Of a DNA stretch of 30,000 nt, positions 7,391-17,370 are shown piece after piece. Under the pieces are notes generated by a model. The model did no database searches. It was given only the letters and a program-made list of their open reading frames with translations, and was not told the origin of the DNA. Source of the DNA: Prorocentrum cordatum (taxonomy: Eukaryota; Sar; Dinophyceae; Prorocentrales; Prorocentraceae); NCBI GenBank assembly GCA_963575745.1, contig CAUYUJ010021706.1:57501-87500 (forward strand), given 5' to 3'. Position numbers and translations under genes: made by a program. How positions within the stretch are numbered: position 1 is the first letter of the stretch; each line of letters begins with the position of its first letter.

Positions 7391-10276
7391 GAATTTATAA
7401 AGACCGTCAATGAGGAGCTGGTGGGGGCAGGAGTCCCTTATCTTCGTGACTACGCGTCCCCAGATGAAATATTTGAGATATTGGAGGGAGCCTTGGTTCG
7501 GGCGGGGCAGGTGCACTTCTCGGGGGACACTCAGAGACGAGCAGGGCACGGAGAGGACTGTGAACGCCGCCGAAACCTGCTTCGTCAGCGCGTCGAGCTA
7601 CGAGGGCGGAAGGAGGAGAGGGACGAGGAGGGGGCCGAGGAGATCGATGCTCAGCTGAAGGCCCTCTCAGCCCAGCTCCACAAGGAACGTCGGCAACACC
7701 TGCGTCAGTTTCGTGCCAGATTGCTTCCGGAAGCCAGTGAATTTTGGGCCAGGAGGCGTACCGCGGAGGCGATGAAAGCCTCCCGTCGTGCAGCTCGTTG
7801 CCGGTATGGGCCGCAACGCCGTGATGCACGATTGGCCACCGGTGCGCCCCCAGATGCTGAGGACTGGCTTCACGTGTGGCAGAAACCTGGTTGCGAGGGC
7901 GGCATGCAGGTTGAACCGATTGTGTGGGAGGAGTGGAGAGCTGAGGGGGAGGGCGAGACGTACGATTACGAGCTCGACGACCCAGAGCTTACCTCCTTAG
8001 TTAAGACTGATGTCCAGAACCTTCGTTCTTATTTCAGGGACGCGCCCAAGAGGCGTGTGGTCCCAGAGGGCACGGCCCCTCTCGAACTCTGGCATATGTG
8101 TCTCTTTCCTCGGTGGCGAATGCAGCAGAACCTAGGCGTGGGCGCGAGCGAGGACCCCCCCGACAACAAGACCCTGTGGTTCCTCTTGCACGTTGGACTA
8201 TTGAAGATTCGACGGCATAATATCACCCCCCTGTATTGGCACCGCAGTCAGGCAGCGGCGCTCCCGAAGTCATTGATGGTAGGCCCTTTGGGCAAGCGTG
8301 TCGTGCATGTGCTCCCGACGATAGGGGAAGGATACTATTCGAAGAAGTTGCGACCAACGCCCTCTATCCAGGATCACGGGTTTGTACGGGGCCGACGGCG
8401 TGAGAACGCAGTACTTATATCTAATTGTACGATGTGGCGTCTACGAGCGGCGTCAAGAACTCATTGTGTATATATGAAGGATATGCCGAATGCATTTGCG
8501 AGTAGCGCGCACGAGTCGATGGACACTACCGTAGGTATACATTGTGCGGACCACGATGTTGAAGTATGTCGTCAGCGTTATCGGAAGTCAGTGATTGAAC
8601 TCCCGACGAGCGGGGCCAGATGCACAGTTCAGCCGAAGCAGGGGGGGACAATGGGTGATCCTTACATTGTCGCCATGTTCTTGGCCACGTTCTCGAGGCC
8701 GATCCTGGGATGGGGGCGGGAGCTCTGGAGTAGGGGCCCAAGCGCTAAGGATCTCAACGCACAGTGGGGCGACATTAGGGCAGACCTCTCTCTGATTAAG
8801 TACGCCGACGACTTGAATAAGGTTATCTTAGCAGATTTCGGGACTTCACTGGAGGGGTTCCTGGGGAAGATCAGATTATCGGACGAGATCTGGAATGAAA
8901 AGTTGGCTCTCTTCGGTTGCGGGCAGAACATGTCTAAGCAGCAGCTGCTGTTCCACTTCTCAAGGCTGTCACATACGTGTAAGAAGATACTTCGGGACCA
9001 TCCTCGGCTTACGGAGGGCACCCCCAAGGATGAGGCTCGGTACCTGGGTCCGTTTCTCGTGCAACGTGAGTCGGCCGCCCATGAGATCGGGAAGCGCCTC
9101 GTCGCTGCCAGGAGCACGTTTCACAGCCTGGGGGGTGTCTGGTCCCTGCCGTTGCCATATAAGTGGAAGCGGGTGATGTTCCTGGGGTTCGCTCAAAACG
9201 CTATCTTAAGTGGGCTGGAGTCCTATGCATTATCTAAGGTGGATTACCGTCGTCTGGACTGTGGGCTAGCAGCTATGGGACGGATAGCTATGAGGGGCAA
9301 AGCATCGGAGAAGGAGGTGGTGAACGGGGAGGAGAAGGTGAGGAGCATGAGTAATAAGCAGGTCCTGAACTACTGGAAGGTGGCACCGGGTGAGGTCGAG
9401 ATGGCAGTCCGACGCCTGGGCATGTACCAAGGCTGGGCAAAGGGCCCCGAGAGCAGTGGCCAAGTGCTGCGCAGCCTGTTTGGGGAGATGCCCGCGGACG
9501 CTCATCGACCTCAGTTGGTGAGTGGTCTGCCATCTGCCTTTTCTTCCCCCTATGTCAGACAAGTACATCATGATGTAGGGTGGGCGTCAGGACTCCTGGA
9601 TGAAGAGTTTCTGGATGAACTGCACCGCGACCTCCGTCTTCTCAGGGATCGAGAGTGGGCCGAAATTGTTTCTGTATACGATTTTTCGGTACTCAGAGCA
9701 CGTGTGCATTCGGTGGCGATCCCTCCCCCTGCGCCGACACGTCATTGCGCCGAGACGTCGGCGGGGGCCGCGGGCATTCACGACTCGACAGCAGCGGCCG
9801 TGGATGGGAGCGCCGAGGACCCTATGTTCGTGTGTGAGCTCGAGGTTGAAGGCCAGAGGTGCAAAGTGGAATTCTCCAATCGACGGGACTACATGAATCA
9901 GCTTCGTCAAGTTCACCATGCCAGAAATCTCGCGCATACACTCACAGTCAGCAACATATGCATTCATTGCAGACAGGTGTTTGCAAGTACCTCTAATGCG
10001 GGACGCCATCTCCAAGGGTTTATTTCTCGGGGGCACTGTATAACACGTGGGCCAGCTACTATGAAAACTGTTGCTGATGTTCCACCCTCGTTTACATGTC
10101 CGCGCTGTGATTATAAGGGCTCGAGTCTTTCGGACCTGTGTGACAACCTCTGCAGCCGCCTGCCCATTGTGATCGCCCCGTTCGCCCCGTCCTCCGTGAG
10201 GGCCCCCTTCAGAGCCGATGGAGGAGTTGAGCTTCCCCTCGCGGTCCAAGATTCCGAAAAGGAAGGAGGAGGCCGA
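7391..10276 (+). pseudogene. LINE reverse transcriptase with C-terminal zinc fingers
   Basis: The frame is open from the TAG at 7388 into the G-tract at 10277. Numbering codons from the GTG at 7421, an Arg/Glu-rich N-terminal part is followed by RT motifs: ITPLYWHRSQAAALPKS; GFVRGRRRENAVL; motif A YMKDMPNAF (Asp 354); motif B QGGTMGDP; motif C YADD at 461-464; and RYLGPFLV with a thumb-like region after it. C-terminally, paired Cys/His groups occur at FVCELEVEGQRC..H..H, ICIHCRQVF..H and FTCPRCDYKG, resembling nucleic-acid-binding zinc fingers. The catalytic motifs are intact, so this part decayed little. No RNase H domain is seen. The clade cannot be fixed by eye. The open frame beyond 10276 (to 10699) is low-complexity and probably not original. 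Confidence 0.85.
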
Positions 10277-11258
10277 GGGGGGGGGGGGGGGGGGGCGCCA
10301 CAGTCGAACAGGCCCAAGCCGAACGGAAGCCCAAGCATTTCAAGCAGTCGGCCCAGGGAGACAAAGCACCCCGCATGCTCGTCAGTACAATGGCCCGCCT
10401 CGTGCTCAGCAACAGTCGGGAGATCGCCGCCATGGCGGCATGCGTCTTCATCAAAGTCGAAATCCTGGTGGGAAGCGGTCTGGCAGCAGCTTGCCTCAAG
10501 GCAGGCAAGGCATACGACGACGATTCGAAGGCCCTCAAGGACCGCACGAAGGAGGGAGGGGACCAGGCCAGGCGCACCGCCAGGGAGGAGATGCTCGCGC
10601 GAGGTCCGCCCCACTTGCACATTCTCGTCGCTGCCACGGCACATGGCGCCACTCACAGCCCAGCAGCAGGGGCAGGAGAGGAGCAGGAGCGCAAATTGAT
10701 CACGGAGTTCAGAGAGCTGTGGGAGAGCAAGATGAAGAATATCGGCATGAACGAGTTGTCTCGGGCGTGCGGGATGTTTCGAATCAAAACCATGAAGAAA
10801 ATCGAGGGGGAGCCGCAGAAAGCCATCATCATGTTCTCGTTCCACAGGGAGATGGAGGTGGGTCGTCGTCTAGCGGACTTGTTCGAGCGCCTTCTGAAGT
10901 TGGAGGGGGGGCGGCTCCTATCGGGAGCGGCTCCCAGAGGCCCACTCGAGAGAGAGATCTCCAGACTGCTGGCCAACAGAGAGTCGTGAGAGCTTTTCAG
11001 AATTCTGATCGTTTCCGTGAACTGGTCTCTCGCGGAGTAGTGAGGGAAGATATCCTAGATATCATGCACAATAAGGTCGTTGCATATAGTCATCCAGCAC
11101 TCCCAGCCACCCCAGTGATAGTGATGCCACCGCCAACGCCTGCTTCTGTGGGAGGGGGGCGGGGTCGTGGTCGGGGTGGTGGGGGTCGTGGGCCGCGGGG
11201 TCGTGGAGCGGGAAGGGGGAGACTCGAACCGCACGCCTCAGAGCCAGCCCCCTGAGTG
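10218..11258 (+). pseudogene. LINE second ORF, RGG-rich, broken by two frameshifts
   Basis: A start at 10218 (MEELSFPSRSKIPKRKEEAE) overlaps the end of the RT frame. After the G19 tract (10277-10295) the sensible sequence moves to another frame (KHFKQSAQGDKAPRM, then MARLVLSNSREIAAM) and runs to a TGA at 10987-10989. Near 10980 it returns to the first frame (FQNSDRFRELV, VREDILDIMHN) and ends in an arginine-glycine tail (GRGRGRGGGGRGPRGRG) before the TGA at 11253-11255. The body is charged and helical, with PRGPLEREI near the end. I recall similar ORFs beside dinoflagellate LINE-like elements but cannot name a family. The RGG tail suggests RNA binding (inference). Confidence 0.6.
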
Positions 11259-11481
11259 CGGTCGCGTGCCGCCTGGGGTTGCTGGCCAAGGCCAGTGCTG
11301 CCTTGTGCAGAGCGCGGCAGCCATCCATATCATCGTGTAATGGCGGAGGCTCGCAGGCCTCTTATCTGAAGTCTTCCGCGCAGCAGTTGTCATGCTCTCT
11401 TTGCGATTTCATGTTGCAGTCAGAGTTGCTGTTGTGATGGAATCCAGGCTTTCCATGATTTCCAGTGAGTCCAGTCCAGTC
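11259..11481 (+). other. LINE 3' untranslated region
   Basis: Non-coding stretch between the second ORF and the CTC tail. It has no poly-A; the element appears to end in the CTC-rich simple repeat that begins at about 11482. Confidence 0.45.
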
Positions 11482-11974
11482 CTGATCCTCCTCCTCTCTC
11501 CTCCTCCTCCTCCTCCTCCTCCTCCTCTCCTCCTCCCCTCCTCCTCCTCCCCTTTCTTCTCCTCATCCTCCTCCTCCTCCTCCTCCTCCTCCTCCGTCCT
11601 GATCCTCCTCCTCTTCCTCCTCCTCATCCCCTTCCTCCTCCTACCTCCTCCTCCTCCTTTTCTCCTCCTCCTCCTCCTCTAATTTCCGCCTCCCTCCTCA
11701 TCATCCTCCTCCGCCCCTTATCCTCCCTTCTCATCTCTCTCCTCCTCCCCCCCTTCTCCTCCTCTCCTCCCCCTCCTTCCTCCCACCTCCTCCTCCTCCT
11801 TCCTCCTCCTCCCCTCCACCTTCTCTCTACTCCCTCCTCCCCTCCTCCTCCTGATACCTCCTCCTCTCCGCCTCCTCTACCTCCTCCTCCTCCCCTCCCC
11901 ATACACCCCCCCCCTCCTCCCTCCCCTCCACCTCCTCCGCCTCCTCCGCCTCCCGCTCCTCCTCCTCCTCCTCC

Positions 11975-12028
<54 letters not shown>

Positions 12029-12163
12029 CCTCCCTCCTCCTTCTCCTCCTCCTCCTCCTCCTCCTTCTCCTCCTCCCCTCCTCCTCCTCCGCCTCCTCCT
12101 CCTCCTCCTCCTCCTCCCCACCTCCTCCTCCTCCTCCTCCTCCTCCTCCTCCTCCTCCTCCTC
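11482..12163. repeat. CTC/CTT pyrimidine microsatellite with (ATC)n core
   Basis: About 680 bp of CTCCTC repeats with minor CCTTCTCC variants and a pure ATC/TCA run at about 11976-12026. Long frames here encode only Pro/Ser/Leu or Glu/Arg/Gly polymers and are not genes. A shorter CTC tract also marks the 5' edge of the LINE (6491-6521). Confidence 0.95.
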
Positions 12164-12175
12164 GCCCTCTGGACC

Positions 12176-12286
12176 GTGGCAGAGGCCTTGGCGACCCTTG
12201 GCGTCCTGGAGGCAGAGCGCGCCGCGGCCCCCGCCGTGCTGGCCAGCGTCCGCGGAGACCTGACGCGCCTCGGCGCGGCCGCGTGA
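12176..12286 (+). CDS. Terminal exon fragment, continuation of the 6323-6493 exon
   Basis: This begins with the second copy of the 23-bp repeat (VAEALATL) and continues GVLEAERAAAPAVLASVRGD to a TGA at 12284-12286. Helix-like, GC-rich coding composition appears abruptly after the CTC microsatellite. Joined at the direct repeat, 6323-6493 and this segment make one uninterrupted reading frame, as expected if the LINE inserted into the last exon of the PTAR1-like gene. Confidence 0.55.
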   Translation: MAEALATLGVLEAERAAAPAVLASVRGDLTRLGAAA

Positions 12287-13090
12287 GCCGCGGCGGGTCT
12301 CCAGCGAGCGGCGGAGGGCCGCGCGCGGATGAGCGGGAGGAGACGAGTGAAGCAGCGGCTGCCCTCGAGCGGCGGAGGGGCTGCTCACGGCTGGCGGCGT
12401 CGGTGCCTCTTTCGCTGTCTGCCGAGGCGTGACGTGAGGCGTGTTGGGCCGCAGCCGAGGGGAGGCACCCGCCGCGCGTCTCGGTTCCCGCGGGCCGCTT
12501 CCGGGGCGGTGGGCACGTGCAGCAGTCCGTGCGAGGTGTTGGCACGGGCTCTTCTTGCTTGCAGGCCACTGCGGACACCGCGGGCGCTGCGCCTGGTGTC
12601 AGCTCCTCTGGGGGGGGGATACAGCTTGGTGTTGCCGGCCCCGTGAGCGAAACAGTCTTCCCCACTGATTCGGCCAGAGCCCGACTCCCCCCTCCAAAAA
12701 ACAGTTCCCTCACCCGCCCCTGACACTCGTGCAGTTCACCGGTGTCATGCGTGCTCACGCAGGAGTTGGGGCGTCTGTCCACCATCCTGTTGCGCGAACG
12801 CGACGCTCACAGCAATTGGCCTGCTCCCGCGAACTTCAGGTGAGTTCCCGGTCTTGGCGAGGACCTCCAGTGTGCGGGGGCGCGTGCAGCTGAGGGACTG
12901 GCAAAGCATTCATATTCGCATCGATCGGAGGCAGGACGACTCGTGCATCCAAGGAGGGGAATAGTAACGAACATCCCGAGACGTTGCCAACCCGTTCTGC
13001 ACGCGAGGCGACTATTTAGATGAAGCGCTTTATACACACAAAAAAAGTACGTTACAGGGGTACGCAGCATTCTGACATGATGTGTTAAAA
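12287..13090. other. Unassigned sequence
   Basis: GC-rich at first (to about 12660), then more AT-rich near 13010-13080. No frame shows a recognisable domain, and the overlapping frames look equally random. No gene or RNA is called. Confidence 0.5.
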
Positions 13091-13775
13091 CATGTAGGGC
13101 CACGCGCGTCGCAGGAGCCCCCACTGCGCTGGACCTCCCAGGAGCGTACGAAACCGGCGACTCTTGCGCAGTTCCCGGCCTACCCAGAGAGAGCAGCGAG
13201 GTCGCAAAAGGAACGGTTTGACCATCCACCCCGCTGGACCTCCCGGGAGCCCACGAACGTGACGACAGGTGCGCAGCTCGCAGCCCTCCGAGGCAGCCGC
13301 GAGGCCTCGCCTGGACCCGCGCTACCCTCACCTCCGCCGTGCCTCCCTGGAGCCCACGAACGTGGCGACGGATGCGCGGTCCGCAGCCCTCCGAGGCAGC
13401 CGCGAGGCCTCGCACGGAGCCGCGCTGTCCTCACCTCCGCCGTGCCTCCCAGGAGCCCACGAACGTGGCGACGGATGCGCGGTCCGCAGCCCTCCGAGGC
13501 AGCCGCGAGGCCTCGCACGGAGCCGCGCTGCCTTCCGCTCCGCCGTGCCTCCCAGGAGCCCCCTGCAGTGACGACAGTCGCGCAGCTCGCAGCCCCCAAC
13601 GGGACCGCGAGGTCTCGCCTGGAGCCGCGCTGCCCTCACCTCCGCCGGGCCTCCCGGGAGCCCACGAACTTGACGACGGGATGCACAGCTCGCAGCCCCC
13701 GACAAGGCCACGAGGTCTCGCCTGGAGCCGCGCTGCCCTCACCTCCGCTGTGCCTCCCAGGAGGCCCACGAACGC
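13090..13775. repeat. 103-bp tandem satellite, about 6.5 units
   Basis: The phrase CCTCCGCCGTGCCTCCCAGG recurs at about 13228, 13331, 13434, 13537, 13639 and 13742, a period of 102-103 bp. Each unit continues GAGCCCACGAACGTGGCGAC, a Cys/Arg-coding GC-rich part and CGAGGCCTCGC. Because 103 is not a multiple of three, a frame open through several units reads the repeat in all three phases. Coding use is therefore unlikely, though both strands lack stops. Confidence 0.9.
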
Positions 13776-13900
13776 GGCGAGCAAGGGGGGCAGGAGGCAG
13801 GAGGCAGGGAAAGAGAGGGGGGGCGGCAGGAGCGAAGGACGGACGGAGCCGCGCGAGCAGCGCTTTCTGCAAAACGAGAACCCAACACAGGAGGACTGGG
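13776..13900. repeat. Purine-rich tract with AAAACGAGAACCCAACAC motif, copy 2
   Basis: A GGCAGGAGGC purine tract leads to 13861-13892, which matches 421-452 (CTTTCTGCAAAACGAGAACC here). In both places a GC-rich tandem array lies immediately to the left. Confidence 0.55.
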
Positions 13901-13976
13901 GAAAAAGGGAAAGAGGGAAGAGGGATGAGGAGTGGATGCTCGCATTCACGTTGAGGCCGCCCTGTATAAGTCGTCA

Positions 13977-14153
13977 TCTATCTCTCTCTCTCTCTCGTTC
14001 TCGCTCTCTCGCTCTCTCTCTCTCTCTCGCGGTGTGTATGTATAAATGGATTGATGTAGTTGTTGCTAGGCCTAGATACTATATATATACACACATTTGT
14101 GTGTATAGATGTCTGTAGCACTCTCTCTCTCTCTCTCTTCTTCTCGCTCTCCT

Positions 14154-14184
<31 letters not shown>

Positions 14185-14185
14185 C
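13977..14185. repeat. TC and TA/CA microsatellites
   Basis: Runs of TC (13979-14030 and 14120-14168) surround a TATATATACACAC segment (14078-14105), and a second TA run lies at 14169-14180. A similar TC/TA combination is found at 18426-18605. Confidence 0.9.
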
Positions 14186-14706
14186 CTTATGCCTGTCTTC
14201 CTAGCCTCCTCGTCGCCCCATCCCGATCCTCCCCCTCCCTCCAGTTCCCATCAGCAGATAGCAAGACGCCGTCCGGAGGAACCAGCCCACAGGATCGCAA
14301 GCGTCCCGCTCCGTTCCGCTCCCTTCAGTTCCCCATCGGCCTCCCACCGTCCCATCCCCGTCCCCCCCCATCCTCTCTCCCCTCCCCCCCCCGCCCACCC
14401 GCCCCTCCCCTCTTCACCCTCCGCCAAGGAGATCCTCCATATCCGCCCAACGCACAAAAGCCCCCTCTGGTGGGTGCCACCCCAGAGCTGTCGCATCAGA
14501 CCTGCGAGTCTCTTCCCCTTGGAGCTGTCCTAACCTTGCCTTCCCCCCCCCCCGCAGGCCTCGCGAGCCCTCCGCTGCTGATGCCGTGGACCCTGCAGCC
14601 GCTGCGGCACAGGCCATCGTAGGGCGACGGGCGCCTGCGGTGGAAAAAAGTGCCTCCGCTGCGCTGCGGTGCAGGGGGTGGGGGGGGGCGGTCCGCCAGC
14701 CCCTTC
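14186..14706. other. Unassigned pyrimidine-rich sequence
   Basis: C- and T-rich sequence with CCCCCC runs. Proline/serine-rich frames reflect composition only. No gene is called. Confidence 0.5.
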
Positions 14707-14928
14707 GGGCTTCGGGGGGGCCCAAAACGTGACCACGGCCCGAGTCAGTAGGAGTTCGGTGTCTCCGCACGGCTTTGGGTCTCGGGTCGTTCTCCGAGGA
14801 CCGTTCAGGCCATGGGGGTTGCCAGGTTACCGAAAACGGGCGGTGATGGGCCGCGCGGTGAGGTCGCTGGGGACTCCGGGGTCACCACACGGTCCGTCAC
14901 CATATGGTTTTGGAGCCCCGAATGGTTG
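14707..14928. repeat. Imperfect inverted repeat (foldback) element
   Basis: The left end (GGGGGGGCCCAAAACGTGAC) matches the complement of the right end (GTCACCATATGGTTTTGGAG, then CCCCGA), with further inverted matches inward (AGGAGT against ACTCC). Arms are about 50 bp with gaps. This is consistent with a degraded TIR element; no target duplication could be settled. Confidence 0.5.
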
Positions 14929-14976
14929 CCCAGCAGGCGAGCCGAACGACGGAGCGCCCAAGACTCAGCATGGCCT

Positions 14977-15130
14977 CTCTCGGGGCGGCCAAGAGGGGCG
15001 TGATATTTCCCCCACAAACGAAACACATGGCCCCGATTCTCCTTTCAACGCGGATCCTGGCCCCCCCATGGGCCGCGCACGAGCCTCGGGCCACGAATTG
15101 CGAGCCCCCCTCGTGGACGCCCCCGACACC
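14977..15130. repeat. Dispersed repeat family D, copy 1
   Basis: The segment from GGGGCGGCCAAGAGGGGCGT through GGCCCCCCCATGGGCCGCGC to AGCCCCCCTCGTGGACGCCC is matched at 24606-24787, where the second copy carries an internal insertion of about 35 bp. Confidence 0.7.
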
Positions 15131-15600
15131 ACCGCGAGGGCGCGAAGGGCCAGGTGAGCCGAGGCCGTCTCGAGAAGGTGGGGCCGGTTGTGCCGCCACG
15201 CGGCGAGGCCACTCTCGGTTGAGAGGCATGCGCCCGAAGACCGGTTGGGTCTACCTGCAGGGTGCCGATCTCGCGTGTTCTCCAAGGTGGATCGGGCACA
15301 CGAGCTCGCACAGAGTACAGTCGAGACGCTGAAGTAGGGGCCATTCTGGATACAGGAAGGGCTCCGGTTTTCGTGCACTTCCTGCAGTCCAGGTCCGGGA
15401 ATGCATTTGTGTCCGAGGCTCACCATGGCCAGGAAGAGTCGCTTCGTTCTTTAGTGGCCTTCTGGTAGCACGTAGCACGACGACTGCATCCGAATCCGTT
15501 GCGTACCTATCGGGGCGTCCTTTGTTGTCTGACCCATGGCACATGGCCAACGCTTGTGCCTCACATATGTGCCTACACGCAATCCCACACAGTCGCCTTC
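15131..15600. other. Unassigned sequence
   Basis: No recognisable gene, tandem structure or inverted repeat was seen. Confidence 0.45.
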
Positions 15601-15990
15601 GCGCCTTGATTTGCACAAGCAAGCGGTGTAAGCCGAGCAAGGGGCACAATTAGGCGAACATCTGCAAACAAGCTCGGTCGTGACAGCAATCCTGCAAGCG
15701 AAAGTACGAGCAAGCGAACGCAAATCATCATGCACAGTGGTAACCTTCAATGTCTAGGAGTGCGTATTATGGAGATGCAGCGAGAAATAAGCGTAGGCAA
15801 ACAAACACGTCAGCCACCATGGCCAGGCAAGCCAGAGCAAGCGAGCAACCCAAAGCAGCCACGCAAGCGAGGAACATATAGATTATCGGACAGTAAGGTA
15901 AACGTGTGGACGCATGCCGATGTGCAACTGAGCCAGCAGTCAAGCGCGAAAACACGCTTGCAAGCGCGAGGAAATAATCGCAAGTAGTAG
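15600..15990. repeat. Degenerate AAGC/CAAGCGAG low-complexity region
   Basis: Many scattered GCAAGC, GAGCAAGCGA and GCAAGCGCGA words point to an old, decayed AAGC-type microsatellite. The overlapping frames are repetitive and not convincing as genes. Confidence 0.6.
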
Positions 15991-16208
15991 AAGCACAGTC
16001 GCGCAATGACAGACAAATGCGAAATCAAGTGTAATTGCAATGCAGTTTAAAGCAGCTCAAACACGGGTGCACGCAAATGGAGGCAAGTGACGGCAATAGT
16101 AAAGGGTATGTTTGGAGGCGAGAGTGGTAGACGTTCGTGATTCATCTTTTGGGTCTCGCGGTCAAGCTGGTCGAAAGCAGCCTGAATCAGCTCACAACCG
16201 TACGGTAA

Positions 16209-16375
16209 CACTCAGGAGGGAAAAAAACACACAGACACAATTAATCGTCGATTCACCAGAAAATAAGGGAAAATATGGGAAGTGGGGGGGAAGACAGAAA
16301 CCCAGAACATATGGGAAAATAAAGGGAATCTGTTTATTTGTGTGTCTTTATTTGTGTGTCCTGGGGCCCCTTCAA
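16209..16375 (-). repeat. Family B dispersed element, full copy 2
   Basis: The copy runs from TCAGGAGGGAAAAAAACACA through an AAAATATGGGAA core to TTTGTGTGTCCTGGGGCCCC. It is about 165 bp and closely matches 28036-28203. On the minus strand it starts with a GT shortly before GAAGGGGCCCC and ends in a pyrimidine tract TTTTTCCCTCCTGAG, an intron-like layout. Confidence 0.85.
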
Positions 16376-16462
16376 ACACCTCCTTGCAGCCGTGCCAACC
16401 CCTGCAGGCCCCCGAATCCGTGCGGGGCGCGCCAGCGTCTGCAACCGCCTCTACCTCGAAGG

Positions 16463-16671
16463 CTAGAGCTCGAGCACGCCTGGGACGGCGGAGGGCGGCG
16501 ACGGCCACGACGACGGCGACGACGACGACGACGACAACGACGACGCCGTCGAGTCCAAAGACGAGCTGTCCGGCTCGTTCTTGGCCTCGATAAGGCTGGC
16601 AGCAGCCGCCGTGCACTTGGCCAGGGTGACCTCGGCCCGCAGTTCCGAGGCCAGCAAGGTGTCATCACACT
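16463..16671 (-). CDS. Possible minus-strand terminal exon, Ser-rich tail
   Basis: On the minus strand an acceptor-like CTACTCAG ends at 16672. It is followed by a frame reading CDDTLLASELRAEVTLAKCT, then AAAASLIEAKNEPDSSSL, a helix-prone segment with balanced composition. It then enters a (GTC)n-derived serine run and ends GVLEL with a TAG at 16463-16465. The first 40 residues look like real coding sequence. The serine tail corresponds to a GAC microsatellite (16500-16552) that may have expanded inside the exon. No family is recognised. A full-length family B copy lies about 90 bp beyond the stop. Confidence 0.35.
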
Positions 16672-16819
16672 GAGTAGCGATGCCCTTTTGATGTGGGATC
16701 TGATTCGTGAGGCTCTGCGCCCGGGTGGCCTGCAGACATGTGGGAAGCACCTTCCACATGTTGGCTGCGTTGCACATGTTCGGTTGCTGCACTGCAACTT
16801 TTTGTTTTGGGCCCTCTGT

Positions 16820-16995
16820 TACCCGGTCTGTGGGGCTTGTTTGCAGTTTTTCCACAACTAGTTGCCAACAAATTGCAGTGCAGCTTTTCTTCTTGCGTTG
16901 CAGAAGAATTCAGTGCATTGTTGTTGTTCTGGTCGTTGCAGTTTTTCCACCTGGATCCCATGGTGGGTCTGTTACCCCGTTTAGGCGTTACCCGG
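16820..16995. repeat. Diverged short tandem duplication
   Basis: The words TTGCAGTTTTTCCAC (16842 and 16936) and GTTACCCGGT/GTTACCCCGT (from 16819, with two copies near 16970-16990) recur in the same order about 95 bp apart. This suggests an old local duplication in AT-richer, non-coding DNA. Confidence 0.45.
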
Positions 16996-17140
16996 TTTAG
17001 TGCTCCCTGACTCTAGGCAGAGGACGTTGGGCAGTGGTCTGCGCAACGATGGAGCGTTCAGGCTAGGATTGCGCAGGCTTTTCCTCTGCGTGGCTCTTGA
17101 GCGCGTCGAACGACTTTTGAGTTCGAGCCTGGGTGGTGAC

Positions 17141-17370
17141 GGATCGCGCAGCAAAGCATTTGAGCGACGGAAGAAAACGGGGCCGATTGCGCCGACATAT
17201 GGCTTATGTTTCTCGCGCAAGGCCGCGCGTAAGTGCCTTCTCCTCCACGCGGCGTGCCGCGCTGGCGTCACGCGCAAGTCGCGGCGTAGGGTCGCTGCGT
17301 CTTCTCGCGTAAGACCCGTCTCCTGTCGTCGCTCCCTTGGCTACAGCGAATCTTGCGGGTGGGTATCCGC
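17141..17370. repeat. Dispersed repeat family C, copy 1
   Basis: CATTTGAGCGACGGAAGAAA, GCGCCGACAT, CGCGCAAGGCCGCGCGTAAG and CTCGCGTAAGACCCGTCTCC occur in the same order and spacing in 28816-29010. Copies are about 200 bp and moderately diverged, with no clear termini. Confidence 0.75.

Larger units (their letters stand above)
6494..12175 (+). mobile_element. LINE-type (non-LTR) retrotransposon insertion, 5.7 kb, degraded
   Basis: The insertion lies between two 23-bp direct repeats in a coding exon. Order: a short CTC tract (6491-6521), endonuclease region (6525-7390), reverse transcriptase and zinc fingers (7391 to about 10276), overlapping second ORF (10218-11258), a 3' untranslated stretch (11259-11481) and a 680-bp CTC-rich tail (11482-12163). 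There are no long terminal repeats. Frameshifts at 7127-7138, in the G19 tract at 10277-10295 and near 10980, plus a TAG at 7388, indicate an inactive copy. The 5' end lies close to the first endonuclease motif, so 5' truncation is likely. Confidence 0.85.

Noticed and set aside
10296-10699. Continuation of the RT frame beyond the G-tract
   Set aside because: After the G-run this frame becomes Ser/Arg/Pro-rich and random, while another frame carries the sensible second ORF.
11205-11320. tRNA-like GGTTCGAGTC box on the minus strand
   Set aside because: No matching acceptor stem, anticodon arm or A box at suitable spacing; it falls in the RGG-coding tail and 3' UTR of the LINE.
11877-12785. 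302-residue minus-strand frame with poly-Met, Glu and Arg tracts
   Set aside because: It is a direct translation of CTC and ATC microsatellites.
13082-14118. Several 200-290-residue frames in the 103-bp satellite
   Set aside because: All three phases and both strands are open because the unit lacks stops; the period is not a multiple of three.
15600-16000. Regularly spaced CAAGCGAG words as a CRISPR-like array
   Set aside because: Words are short, unevenly spaced and degenerate, with no constant repeat or spacer length; a decayed microsatellite explains them.
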